Assembly (NCBI RefSeq): GCF_034424525.1
Contig: NZ_CP139979.1
Span: 2,691,001 to 2,755,000, forward strand
DNA length: 64,000 nt
Reading direction: 5' to 3'
DNA from: Sphingobium yanoikuyae
GTDB taxonomy: Bacteria; Pseudomonadota; Alphaproteobacteria; Sphingomonadales; Sphingomonadaceae
In this document: piece after piece, positions 47,921 to 56,490 of the stretch
How the letters are laid out: each line of letters starts with the position of its first letter
Position numbering within the stretch: position 1 is the first letter of the stretch
Notes under the pieces: generated by a model
What the model was told of the DNA's origin: nothing
Seen by the model: the letters and a program-made list of their open reading frames with translations, nothing else
Database searches by the model: none
Program-made: the position numbers and the translations under genes

Positions 47921-49315
47921 GTGGGGGACATGCTCTTTGGCGCGCTACAGGCGCTGCATTATGAGATATTGTTGTTCGCGGTCATCGGCTTTGCATTGGG
48001 CGGGCTGGATGATCTGGCGATCGACCTTCTGTTCCTGATCCGCCGAGCCTGGCGGGCGGTCCGGTACCCTCGCCGCCTCCGCATGACGATGGCGACATTG
48101 CCGCCGTCATCGACGCCCGGCCGTATCGCCATCTTCATTCCCGCCTGGCAGGAAGCGGAGGTCATCGGCGCGATGCTGCGCCATGCCGTACATTGCTGGG
48201 GCGATGCCGATTATCGCATATTCGTCGGCGCCTATCCCAATGATCCGGCGACGATCGACGCGATCGCATCGGCCGCCATCGATCAACCGCATATCATATT
48301 GTGCGTGAATGACCGCCCCGGTCCGACCACCAAGGCCGATTGCCTGAACATCAACTGGCGCAGCATGCTGGCGGAGGAAGGTCGAAGCGGCATCCGGTTC
48401 AAGGCCATCGTCATGCATGATGCCGAAGACGTCGTGCATCCCGATGAAATCCGGCTGTTCGATCATATGATCGACCGGTTCGCGCTCGTGCAGTTGCCGG
48501 TACTCCCCCTCCCCGGTCGCGGCACCTGGTTTTCCCGTGCCATCGCCAATCATTATTGCGATGAGTTTGCGGAAGCCCATGGGAAGTCCCTGACAGTAAG
48601 GGAATTTCTTGGTGCATCCATTCCCTCTGCTGGCGTCGCCTGCGCCTTTGAAAGAAATATATTGGCCGCTCTCGCCCCGCATGCTGGCGCTGGGCCATTC
48701 GATCCGGGATCATTGACCGAAGACTATGAGGCAGGGTTGCGGATCGCCGACATGGGCGGCCGGGGCATCTTCCTGCGCATCCGTGATGCTCAAGGCCGAC
48801 TGGTCGCGACCCGCGAATATTTTCCCGACAGCGCCCCGGCCGCCATCCGCCAGAAGGCACGCTGGATCATCGGCATTTCGCTTGCCGGCTGGGACCGGAT
48901 GGGCTGGCAGGGTGGCCCGGCCGAATGGTGGATGCGGATCAGGGACCGGCGCGCCACCCTTGCGGCCCTGATCATCGTCGCCGCCTACGCCACGCTACTG
49001 CTCTGGAGCATGTTGGAACTGGCGCGCCCATTCCTGACACCGCAAATGCGCCCGTCGACGCCGCTGATCGACAGCTTGCTGACGCTCAATCTCTGGCTCA
49101 TGGCATGGCGCATCATGATGCGCGCGACCTTTGCCGGTCATGCCTATGGCTGGCGGCATGGACTGGCGGCCGTGCCGCGCATGTTCGTCGGCAACGCGAT
49201 CGCTATCTTGGCTGCCCGGCGCGCCGTGATCCTCTATGTCCAGTCGCTTCTGGGCAAGCCGCTGGTGTGGGACAAGACGCAACATCGCTTCCCCGACATG
49301 GAGGAGCAGGCATGA
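47921..49315 (+). CDS. NfrB-like membrane glycosyltransferase (GT2)
   Basis: The 464-residue protein has an N-terminal membrane segment (HYEILLFAVIGFALGGLDDL, then AIDLLFLIRR) and a GT2 domain. GT-A motifs are IAIFIPAWQEAEVIGAML, VMHDAEDVVHPDEI (DxD-like) and a late acidic LTEDYEAGLRIADMGG with an RQKARWIIG box. Two or three membrane helices follow. This layout matches NfrB (phage N4 receptor synthase), but the protein is much shorter than E. coli NfrB and lacks its C-terminal MshEN c-di-GMP domain. The start is GTG at 47921 or ATG at 47930. Its last codons overlap the next gene. A surface glycan polymer is the likely product. Confidence 0.85.
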   Translation: MGDMLFGALQALHYEILLFAVIGFALGGLDDLAIDLLFLIRRAWRAVRYPRRLRMTMATLPPSSTPGRIAIFIPAWQEAEVIGAMLRHAVHCWGDADYRIFVGAYPNDPATIDAIASAAIDQPHIILCVNDRPGPTTKADCLNINWRSMLAEEGRSGIRFKAIVMHDAEDVVHPDEIRLFDHMIDRFALVQLPVLPLPGRGTWFSRAIANHYCDEFAEAHGKSLTVREFLGASIPSAGVACAFERNILAALAPHAGAGPFDPGSLTEDYEAGLRIADMGGRGIFLRIRDAQGRLVATREYFPDSAPAAIRQKARWIIGISLAGWDRMGWQGGPAEWWMRIRDRRATLAALIIVAAYATLLLWSMLELARPFLTPQMRPSTPLIDSLLTLNLWLMAWRIMMRATFAGHAYGWRHGLAAVPRMFVGNAIAILAARRAVILYVQSLLGKPLVWDKTQHRFPDMEEQA

Positions 49316-50352
49316 TCGGATCATCGGCCGATGGACGGCCGGTGCGCTTCTTTTTCATGCTGTGCATCGGCTGGACCGGCATGCGCCTGTTCGGCACGAT
49401 CGCTTCGACAGCGCCGCTACCGGCGACAGTGCCAGCCCCGGCCAAAGGCAGTCGGATCGACTCCCCCACTCGTCAGGAGCGCATGATCCCGATCATCCAC
49501 AGAGCAGAGACAGCAATATATTCTGGCAATAAGTGGCAACCCATCCGTGCGAGTTCGCCCTTCAAGCCAGTCCATATCTCTTATGCCATCGCGCCACTAT
49601 CGACTACATGGTCGTTGACCTCTGGCGCCTCCGGACAAAGAGTTCCCCTAGGCCGGCCCAAAGCCATGGAACCGCTTGCCATTTCGGTATCGACCATATC
49701 GCCCGTCGGTCATGATCGCTGGCAAGGCAGCGCCTGGCTGCTCTGGCGCTCCGGCGGTGGTTCATCCGCAGACCTGGCCACGGTGGGGCGCCTCGGCGGG
49801 TCGCAGACCGGCGCACGGATCGACTTCGACCTGATGCCCCGATCCTCGGGGCGCCTTGCAGCTTATGGTCGGGCCACGACGGCCCTCCAGTCGCCCGAAG
49901 CGCCCGAAACTGCGATCGGCCTGTCCTATCAGCCAGTACGCCATATTGCCGTCAGCCTTGCCGCCGAACGACGGATCGCGCTCGATACCCAGGCGCGCGA
50001 CGCCTTCGCGCTGTTGCTCGTCGGCGGTTTCGGCCCCAAACCCGTTGCCGGGGCGATCGAGGCCAGCCTTTATGCGCAGACTGGCATAGTGGGGCTGCAC
50101 AAGCGCGATCTTTTCATCGACGGAAAATTCTCGCTGCTCGCGCCGATCAAGGACAGCCCTCTGCGCGTTGGTCTCAGCCTGTCTGGTGGTGCGCAACCCG
50201 ATGTCGAACGACTGGATATCGGCCCCGAAATCCAGTTTCGCCTGCCCCTTCCAGCGATCGCCGCACGCATCGGGATCGAATGGCGTGAACGCGTCGCCGG
50301 TCAAGCCAAACCGGCTTCCGGCCTGGCGGTCACGCTCGCCGCCGATTTTTAA
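49312..50352 (+). CDS. NfrA-like outer-membrane beta-barrel protein
   Basis: The 346-residue protein starts MIGSSADGRPVRFFFMLCIG with one N-terminal hydrophobic stretch. It is followed by sections that resemble the C-terminal barrel of NfrA: GRLGGSQTGARIDFDLMPRS, AIGLSYQPVRHIAVSLAAER and LYAQTGIVGLHKRDLFIDGK. The TPR domain present in full NfrA is missing. The ATG overlaps the glycosyltransferase stop as ATGA, so the two are co-translated and probably act together as synthase and outer-membrane exporter of a glycan. No regulator or other sugar gene is in the operon. Confidence 0.8.
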   Translation: MIGSSADGRPVRFFFMLCIGWTGMRLFGTIASTAPLPATVPAPAKGSRIDSPTRQERMIPIIHRAETAIYSGNKWQPIRASSPFKPVHISYAIAPLSTTWSLTSGASGQRVPLGRPKAMEPLAISVSTISPVGHDRWQGSAWLLWRSGGGSSADLATVGRLGGSQTGARIDFDLMPRSSGRLAAYGRATTALQSPEAPETAIGLSYQPVRHIAVSLAAERRIALDTQARDAFALLLVGGFGPKPVAGAIEASLYAQTGIVGLHKRDLFIDGKFSLLAPIKDSPLRVGLSLSGGAQPDVERLDIGPEIQFRLPLPAIAARIGIEWRERVAGQAKPASGLAVTLAADF

Positions 50353-50409
50353 GCCTCTAGCCATCTCGCGGCTTTCGCTCGGAGTCTTTTGTCTCTAACC
50401 CGATGGGGC

Positions 50410-51324
50410 ATGGATCTATACCTGCCCATCGCCAATCTGTCGGTGAACGCCCTGGTCATCATCGGACTGGGTGGCGTCGTCGGCCTGTTGTCGGGCATGT
50501 TCGGCGTGGGTGGCGGCTTCCTCACCACGCCGCTGCTCATCTTCTATGGCATCCCGCCCACGGTCGCAGCAGCCTCCGCTGCCAGCCAGGTGACCGGCGC
50601 CAGCGTGTCCGGCGTCGTGACCCACATGTCGCGCGGCACCGTCGATTTCCGCATGGGCGGCGTGCTGATCGCCGGCGGCGTGGTCGGCGCGGGCCTTGGC
50701 GTCCTCATTTTCCGCCTGCTCCAGTCGCTGGGGCAGATCGATACGGTGATCGGCATTCTCTATGTGCTGATGCTGGGCGGCATCGGATCGCTGATGGCGA
50801 AGGAGTCGATCCAGGCACTGATCGCGCTCAAGACAGGCAAGCGCATGCAGGCGCGCAAGCGCCGCCACCATCCGCTGGTCGCCGCACTGCCGATGCGCTG
50901 GCGCTTCTATCGCTCGGGCCTCTATATCTCGCCGCTGGCGCCGCTGCTGCTGGGCATGGCAACCGGCATCCTGACCATGTTGCTGGGCGTGGGTGGCGGC
51001 TTCATCCTGGTGCCGGCGATGCTCTATCTGCTCGGCATGAACACCCAGTCGGTGGTCGGGACATCGCTGTTTCAGATCCTGTTCGTCACCATGGCGACGA
51101 CGATGATGCATGCGATGACGACCAAGGCGGTCGATCTGGTGCTGGCCATGCTGCTGCTGATCGGCAGCGTCACCGGGGCACAGGTCGGCACCCGGCTGTC
51201 GATGACGATCCGCCCGGAATATCTGCGCATCCTGCTCGCCGCGATCGTGCTGCTGGTCGCCGCGCGCATGGCGCTGGGGCTCGGCTGGCGGCCCGACGAA
51301 ATCTTCACGATCGACGTGAAATGA
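50410..51324 (+). CDS. TauE/SafE-family sulfite exporter-like protein
   Basis: TauE/SafE proteins are inner-membrane exporters of small organic or sulfur anions. The 304-residue protein has about eight hydrophobic segments. Two copies of the family GVGGGF motif are seen: GMFGVGGGFLTTPLLIF and LLGVGGGFILVPAMLYLLG. ATG at 50410 gives MDLYLPIANLSVNALVIIGL; a TTG at 50389 behind a good GGAG site is a real alternative that adds seven residues. Its stop overlaps the following TIGR02186-like gene as ATGA. Confidence 0.93.
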   Translation: MDLYLPIANLSVNALVIIGLGGVVGLLSGMFGVGGGFLTTPLLIFYGIPPTVAAASAASQVTGASVSGVVTHMSRGTVDFRMGGVLIAGGVVGAGLGVLIFRLLQSLGQIDTVIGILYVLMLGGIGSLMAKESIQALIALKTGKRMQARKRRHHPLVAALPMRWRFYRSGLYISPLAPLLLGMATGILTMLLGVGGGFILVPAMLYLLGMNTQSVVGTSLFQILFVTMATTMMHAMTTKAVDLVLAMLLLIGSVTGAQVGTRLSMTIRPEYLRILLAAIVLLVAARMALGLGWRPDEIFTIDVK

Positions 51325-52079
51325 GGATACCCCGCCTTATCCTGCCGGCCCTGGCCCTGCTGCTGAGTGCCGCGGACGAACCGCAACTGGTGCCCGATGT
51401 GTCGCAGCGCGAGGTCGAGATCCAGTACAGCTTCACCGGCGCGGACCTGCTGCTGTTCGGCGCCATCGTCTATCCCGACGGTCGGCGTCCGGACAAGCCG
51501 GCGGACATCGTCGTCGTGCTGAAGGGCCCCGAACAGTCGATCACCATGCGCGAGAAGCAGAAGGTTGCCGGCATCTGGGTCAATGCCGACCGCGCCCGCT
51601 TTCGCTCTGCGCCCAGCTTCTATGCCATGGCCTCCTCCCGGCCGATCGCCCAGATCGTCGACGAGCGCACGGCCGCAATCTACGAACTGGGCGTCGACAA
51701 GCTGCAACTGTCCCCCTCTTCGCTCAACGACAGCGCGGAACTGGACCGGTTCCAGGCTGGCCTGGTCGATCTGCGCCAGCGCAACGGCCTGTTCATCGAA
51801 CGCCCCGGCACGGTGGAGATCAGCGACGGCGTGCTCTATCGCGCCCGCCTGCCGCTTTCGGCCCGTGTGATCGTAGGCGACTATACCGCCGAAACCTTCC
51901 TGGTGCAGGACGGCCGCGTCGTGGCAGCGGCCGTGCGCGACATCCATGTCCGCAAATCGGGCTTCGAACAGTTCATGGCCGTCGCGGCCGAACGCTGGTC
52001 TTTCCTCTATGGCCTGACCGCCATCGCCCTGGCCGTCGGCATGGGCTGGGCCGCCGGCGCAGTCGCCCGTCGCATCTAA
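51321..52079 (+). CDS. TIGR02186-like membrane protein
   Basis: The 252-residue protein has a signal or anchor (MRIPRLILPALALLLSA), a long periplasmic part beginning REVEIQYSFTGADLLLFGAI, and a C-terminal helix (FLYGLTAIALAVGMGWAAGA). The layout fits the TIGR02186 family, which is regularly encoded after TauE/SafE-type exporters. Other visible sections are IVVVLKGPEQSITMREKQKV and DYTAETFLVQDGRVVAA. The function is unknown but coupling to the exporter is suggested by the ATGA overlap. Confidence 0.87.
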   Translation: MRIPRLILPALALLLSAADEPQLVPDVSQREVEIQYSFTGADLLLFGAIVYPDGRRPDKPADIVVVLKGPEQSITMREKQKVAGIWVNADRARFRSAPSFYAMASSRPIAQIVDERTAAIYELGVDKLQLSPSSLNDSAELDRFQAGLVDLRQRNGLFIERPGTVEISDGVLYRARLPLSARVIVGDYTAETFLVQDGRVVAAAVRDIHVRKSGFEQFMAVAAERWSFLYGLTAIALAVGMGWAAGAVARRI

Positions 52080-52145
52080 TCGACCGCCTCTCCAAAAGTT
52101 CATCTTCCAGCCACGCTACTGCAGGCCTTCATGGACCATATCGGT

Positions 52146-52279
52146 CGTGCCACCTCCCCTCCCCCTTGGGTGGCACGAAACAGGCCAGCTTGGACCAGCT
52201 GGCCGAACGGTCGGAACGCGTGGGTCTTGTTCCGGCCGCCCACAGCCCGGCACGTCGGTCTCCTCCCGACGTGCCGGGC
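52146..52279. promoter_or_regulatory. Two hairpins in the leader of the VirJ-MprF operon
   Basis: CGTGCCACC (52146-52154) pairs with GGTGGCACG (52169-52177). A longer hairpin GCCCGGCACGTCGG / CCGACGTGCCGGGC lies at 52245-52279. Neither has a T run. They may be a terminator of the TauE pair, an operator, or leader structure of the operon that starts at 52304. The 224-base gap contains no gene. Confidence 0.5.
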
Positions 52280-52303
52280 GCTCGGGTCGATCGAGGAGAC
52301 GGC

Positions 52304-53041
52304 ATGATGGCGCGCGGTGGCAAGAGCATCCGGTATATCCTGCCCATCCTGATCCTGGCCCTTCTCGCTGCAACCTTCCAATGGCTCGGCTATCTGGGCG
52401 GCGATCCCTTTTCCCTCTCCCGCCCTCAGGGCTATCGGCCGGGCCATGGCACGCCGATCGCCATCATCCTGTCGGGCGACATGGGCATGAAGGTCGGCAT
52501 GGGGCCGGGGATCATGGCACGCCTGACGCAAGACGGCCTGCCGACCGTCGGCGTCAATTCGCTGACCTATTTTCGCAGGACCCGCAGCCCGGCAGAGGCC
52601 ACCGCGCTGATCAGCCAGGCCCTGGCCCGGGCCCACAGCATCGATCCCGCCGCGCCGGTCATCCTGATAGGCCAGTCCTTCGGCGCCGACATGGCGCATG
52701 TCGGCCTTGCCGCGCTGCCTCCCGCCCAACGCCATGCCATCGCCATGGTGGCGCTGGTCGTGCCAGGCGCCACGGTCGAATATCGCGCTTCGCCCGGTGA
52801 GATATTCACCTTTGCCATGGCTGAGGCGGACGCCCTGCCGACCGCGCGCAAGCTCGACTGGGCGCCTTTGCTCTGCGTCCATGGACAGGAGGAAACGGCC
52901 AGCCTGTGCCCATTGCTGCACCAGCCCAATGGGCAGACCGTCGCGCTGCCGGGCGGTCATCCATTGCACCATGATGTCGATGCGCTCTACCATGTCCTGC
53001 ACGCGGCCTTCGCCCGGCAGGGATTGATCCGGAAGACCTGA
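52304..53041 (+). CDS. VirJ/AcvB-family serine hydrolase
   Basis: The 245-residue protein has an N-terminal hydrophobic segment (MMARGGKSIRYILPILILAL) that should be a signal or anchor. The alpha/beta hydrolase part has IAIILSGDMGMKVGMG, VGVNSLTYF and VILIGQSFGADMAHVGL with Ser in G-x-S-x-G, ending PGGHPLHHDVDALYHVLHAA with the catalytic His. AcvB/VirJ of Agrobacterium is a periplasmic lysyl-phosphatidylglycerol hydrolase. This one is the VirJ-length single-domain form. ATG at 52304 follows GAGGAG. It is the first gene of an operon with DUF2147 and mprF genes. Confidence 0.87.
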   Translation: MMARGGKSIRYILPILILALLAATFQWLGYLGGDPFSLSRPQGYRPGHGTPIAIILSGDMGMKVGMGPGIMARLTQDGLPTVGVNSLTYFRRTRSPAEATALISQALARAHSIDPAAPVILIGQSFGADMAHVGLAALPPAQRHAIAMVALVVPGATVEYRASPGEIFTFAMAEADALPTARKLDWAPLLCVHGQEETASLCPLLHQPNGQTVALPGGHPLHHDVDALYHVLHAAFARQGLIRKT

Positions 53042-53044
53042 CCC

Positions 53045-53455
53045 ATGTTTCACGCCCTGCGCCCGTTCCTTGCCGGCATCAGCCTGATCATCGCCGTTCC
53101 GGCGATGGCGGCCGATCCGGTGTTGGGTTCCTGGATCAATCCGCGCGGCAGCGTCACGGTCACGACCGGCGCCTGTCAGGACAGATTGTGCGGCTGGGTC
53201 AGCCACGCCAATGCCGAGGCGCTCGCCGATGCCAGCGATGCCGGCATCCCGCATCTGGTCGGCACCCCCCTGTTGCAGGATTATCGCCCCAAGGGACCGG
53301 GCCATTGGGCCGGGCGGGTCTATGTGCCCGACATGGGCCGCACCTTCTATTCCACCATCGACCAGCAGGGTCCCGATCAGTTGAGGATTTCCGGCTGCAT
53401 CCTGGGCGGGCTGTTCTGCCGCAGCCAGCTCTGGCACCGGGTCAAGACGGGATAG
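53045..53455 (+). CDS. DUF2147 periplasmic protein
   Basis: The 136-residue protein has a signal peptide (MFHALRPFLAGISLIIAVPA, cut near AMAA). It is followed by the DUF2147 core: PVLGSWINPRGSVTVTTGAC, PLLQDYRPKGPGHWAGRVYV, FYSTIDQQG and a Cys-rich end ISGCILGGLFCRSQLWHRVK. The family's role is unknown. It lies 3 bases after the VirJ-like gene and 6 bases before mprF, so it probably has a linked function in membrane-lipid modification. Confidence 0.9.
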   Translation: MFHALRPFLAGISLIIAVPAMAADPVLGSWINPRGSVTVTTGACQDRLCGWVSHANAEALADASDAGIPHLVGTPLLQDYRPKGPGHWAGRVYVPDMGRTFYSTIDQQGPDQLRISGCILGGLFCRSQLWHRVKTG

Positions 53456-53461
53456 CGGCGG

Positions 53462-56005
53462 ATGGGGGCCATGACATATTTGCGCCGTTACCAGACGCCC
53501 TTGTCGGTCGGGCTGGTCGTGCTGCTCGCCGCGCTCGGCTTCGTCGCACTCTACCATCTGCTGCACGATGTGCATGTGCGCGACATCCGCGCGGCCTTTC
53601 ATGCACTTGGCCCGGCAGCCCTGATCCCCGCCCTGCTGCTGACCGCAATCAGCTATGTCACGCTCACCTTCTACGACGTGCTGGCGCTGCGCTCGATCGG
53701 CCGCCCCTTGCCCTATGGCACGGCGGCGCTCGCTTCCTTCACCAGCTATACGCTCAGCCATAATCTGGGCCTGTCGCTGCTGACCGGCGGATCGGCACGC
53801 TACCGCATCTACAGCGCGGCGGGGCTGGGCGTTGCGGACGTAGCGCGCGTGGTCGCGATCGCCGGCGCCACCTTCTGGGGCGGGGTTCTGACGCTGGCGG
53901 CGGCTATGCTGGTCTGGCGGCCGGAGACGCTGTCGATGGGCGATGTCCGCCTGTCCGCGCCGGCATTGCGTGCAGCCGGAAGCCTGACCCTCACGGCCAT
54001 CATCGGCCTGATCCTCTATGCCGGCCGGCAGGGACGCATGCTGCATTTTGGCCGCATGTCCCTGCCGCTGCCGCCCGCCTCGCGCATATTTTGCCAGATC
54101 GGCATCGGCGTCATCGATCTCGCTGCCGCCAGCGCGGCGTTGTTCGTCCTGGTGCCCGGTATCGGCCTGCACGCTTGGCCTGCCTTCTTCCTGGGCTATG
54201 CGCTCGCCATCGTCGCCGTGCTGCTGACCCATGTGCCCGGCGGCGTCGGCGTGTTCGAACTGGTGATGCTTGCCGCCCTGCCTGGCGTCGACCGGCCGCA
54301 ACTGGTCGCCGCGCTGCTCGCCTATCGACTGGTCTATTATATCCTGCCGCTGCTGATCGCGGTCGGCATCATCGTTGCGCAGGAGGGCTGGCGCTGGCGG
54401 CAGCCATTGCGCCGGACCCTGCGCGGGCTGCAGGCCGTCACGACCGGCCTTGCGCCGATCATGACGGCAGCGCTCGTCTTCCTGGGCGGCGCCATCCTGC
54501 TGGTATCGGGTTCGCTCCCGGCCATCCCGCACCGGGTCGCGACCCTCAACAGCGTCGTGCCCTTGCCCTTCCTCGAAGCCTCCCACATGGCCGGCAGCCT
54601 GGTCGGCGCGGCGCTGCTGATCCTGTCGGCCGGCCTCTATCGGCGGCTGGACGGGGCCTTCTGGTTGACCCGCATCCTGCTGTTGGCTGGCGCGATCTTC
54701 TCGCTGCTCAAGGGGCTGGATTATGAGGAGGCGGCGGCGATGCTGCTGATCGCCGCGCTGTTGCAATGGGCGCGCCCCGCCTTCTATCGCCGGACCCAGT
54801 TGATTGCCGACGCCTTCACCCCTGGCTGGCTGGCGACGGTCGCAGTGGTTCTGGGCCTCTGCGTCTGGATCGGCTTCTTCGCCTACAAGCATGTCGAATA
54901 TCAGAACGACCTCTGGTGGCATTTTGCCGCCCGCGCCGATGCCTCGCGCTTCCTGCGCGCTAGCCTGGCCGTTGCCGTCCTGCTGATCGGTATAGCGCTC
55001 TGGCGCCTGCTGCGCCCGGCCGCGACCATTCCCGCCTTGGCCAGCAATTCCGCCGTCCCGCCGGAGGCCGCACTGGCGCTGGCCGAACGCACCGACGCCA
55101 ATCTTGCCTATATCGGCGACAAGCGCTTCCTGGTGTCGGATGGCGGCACCTGCTGCCTGATGTACCAGATCAGGGGGCATAGCTGGATCGTCATGGGCGA
55201 TCCGATCGGCGCCCGAAGCGAGTGGGCGGACCTGCTCTGGCGGCTGCGCGAACAGGCTGATGCCACGCAGGGCCGACTGCTGCTTTACCAGATCAGCCAG
55301 GACATGCTGCCGCTGGCGATCGAGCTGGGGTTGCAGATCGTCAAATATGGCGAGGAAGCGCATGTCGACCTGGCCGGCTTCACGCTGGACGGCCCGGATG
55401 CCAAGCCGCTGCGCTATGCCGAGCGGCGCGCAGCGCGTGAGGGCGCCAGTTTCGAGATCATCCCCGCCGCCCTGCTGAACCAGGAAATGGACCGGCTGGC
55501 CGAGATTTCCGCCCATTGGCTGCAGGCCAAGGGGCACAAGGAAAAATGCTTCAGCGTCGGCCGCTTCGATCGCGCCTATATGGCGCGGTTCGACTGTGCC
55601 GTGGTGCGACAGGAGGGCAGGATCGTCGCCTTCGCCAATATCTGGGCCGCGGCCGACCAGTCCGAACTGTCGGTCGACCTGATGCGCCATGATGACGGCG
55701 CGCCCTATGGCACGATGGACTTTCTGTTCATCCACCTGATGCTGTGGGGCAAGGCACAGGGTTATCGCTGGTTCAACTTGGGTCTTGCGCCGCTTTCCGG
55801 GCTGGAGGCGCGCCGACTGGCACCACTCTGGTCGAAGCTGGGCGCGCTGCTCTACCAGCATGGCAATGCGCTCTATGGCTTTGAAGGGCTGCGCGCCTAC
55901 AAGGACAAGTTCGGGCCGGAATGGGAACCCCGCTTCGTCGCCGGGCCGCAGGGCCTGTCCTTCGGCCGGGCGCTGCTCGACCTTCAGGCACTGATCGCCG
56001 GATAG
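53462..56005 (+). CDS. mprF: MprF: phosphatidylglycerol lysyltransferase/flippase
   Basis: MprF moves an amino acid from aminoacyl-tRNA to phosphatidylglycerol and flips the product to the outer leaflet, lowering surface negative charge. The 847-residue protein has about 14 membrane segments over roughly 540 residues, including HVPGGVGVFELVMLAALPGV. A GNAT-like synthase domain follows, with DANLAYIGDKRFLVSDGGTC, IVMGDPIG, FSVGRFDRAYMARFDCAVVR and DFLFIHLMLWGKAQGYRWFN, then GLAPLSGL. The end GPEWEPRFVAGPQGLSFGRA is typical. The start may be ATG at 53462 or 53471. It closes the operon begun by the VirJ-like gene. Confidence 0.95.
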   Translation: MGAMTYLRRYQTPLSVGLVVLLAALGFVALYHLLHDVHVRDIRAAFHALGPAALIPALLLTAISYVTLTFYDVLALRSIGRPLPYGTAALASFTSYTLSHNLGLSLLTGGSARYRIYSAAGLGVADVARVVAIAGATFWGGVLTLAAAMLVWRPETLSMGDVRLSAPALRAAGSLTLTAIIGLILYAGRQGRMLHFGRMSLPLPPASRIFCQIGIGVIDLAAASAALFVLVPGIGLHAWPAFFLGYALAIVAVLLTHVPGGVGVFELVMLAALPGVDRPQLVAALLAYRLVYYILPLLIAVGIIVAQEGWRWRQPLRRTLRGLQAVTTGLAPIMTAALVFLGGAILLVSGSLPAIPHRVATLNSVVPLPFLEASHMAGSLVGAALLILSAGLYRRLDGAFWLTRILLLAGAIFSLLKGLDYEEAAAMLLIAALLQWARPAFYRRTQLIADAFTPGWLATVAVVLGLCVWIGFFAYKHVEYQNDLWWHFAARADASRFLRASLAVAVLLIGIALWRLLRPAATIPALASNSAVPPEAALALAERTDANLAYIGDKRFLVSDGGTCCLMYQIRGHSWIVMGDPIGARSEWADLLWRLREQADATQGRLLLYQISQDMLPLAIELGLQIVKYGEEAHVDLAGFTLDGPDAKPLRYAERRAAREGASFEIIPAALLNQEMDRLAEISAHWLQAKGHKEKCFSVGRFDRAYMARFDCAVVRQEGRIVAFANIWAAADQSELSVDLMRHDDGAPYGTMDFLFIHLMLWGKAQGYRWFNLGLAPLSGLEARRLAPLWSKLGALLYQHGNALYGFEGLRAYKDKFGPEWEPRFVAGPQGLSFGRALLDLQALIAG

Positions 56006-56044
56006 CCATTGCGCGACGGGCGCATCCCGCGATAGCGCTGGGCG

Positions 56045-56437
56045 ATGCACGCCATCCATCATATCGCCATCATCGGGTCCGACTATGCCCAGTCCCGCCA
56101 TTTCTATGTCGACATTCTCGGCTTTCCCGTGCTGAACGAGGTCTATCGCGCCGAACGCGACAGCTGGAAATGCGATCTGGCGGTCGGCGGGGCACAGATC
56201 GAGCTTTTCTCCTTCCCCAATCCCCCGTCGCGCCCTTCCCGCCCCGAAGCCTGTGGCCTGCGCCACCTTGCCTTTGCCGTCAGCGACCTGGATGCGGAGG
56301 TCGCCCGGCTCGAAAGCCATGGCGTGGCGTGCGAACCGGTGCGGGTGGACGAATATACCGACCGGCGCTTCACCTTCTTCGCCGACCCAGACGGACTGCC
56401 GCTGGAGCTTTACGAGGATCAGGTCCGCGCCATTTGA
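56045..56437 (+). CDS. VOC-family (glyoxalase-like) protein
   Basis: The 130-residue cytosolic protein has the two beta-alpha-beta-beta-beta modules of the vicinal oxygen chelate fold: MHAIHHIAIIGSDYAQSRHF, and CGLRHLAFAVSDLDAEVARL with TFFADPDGLPLELYE. The His in HHIAI, the Glu in QIELFSF, the His in LRHLAF and the Glu in PLELYE are placed as metal ligands. It resembles the YaeR/GloA2 subgroup, so a lactoylglutathione-lyase-like role is possible but unproven. It lies 40 bases after mprF and may be read with it. Confidence 0.9.
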   Translation: MHAIHHIAIIGSDYAQSRHFYVDILGFPVLNEVYRAERDSWKCDLAVGGAQIELFSFPNPPSRPSRPEACGLRHLAFAVSDLDAEVARLESHGVACEPVRVDEYTDRRFTFFADPDGLPLELYEDQVRAI

Positions 56438-56490
56438 CAGCATCAGGTCATGGCCCTTAGGTAACCGGTATCAATAATCGGGAGAGGGTC

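Noticed and set aside
52100..56443. Very long leftward open frame opposite virJ-DUF2147-mprF
   Set aside because: It is a shadow of GC-rich genes on the + strand, with no recognisable domains and a Gln/Arg-rich random composition.
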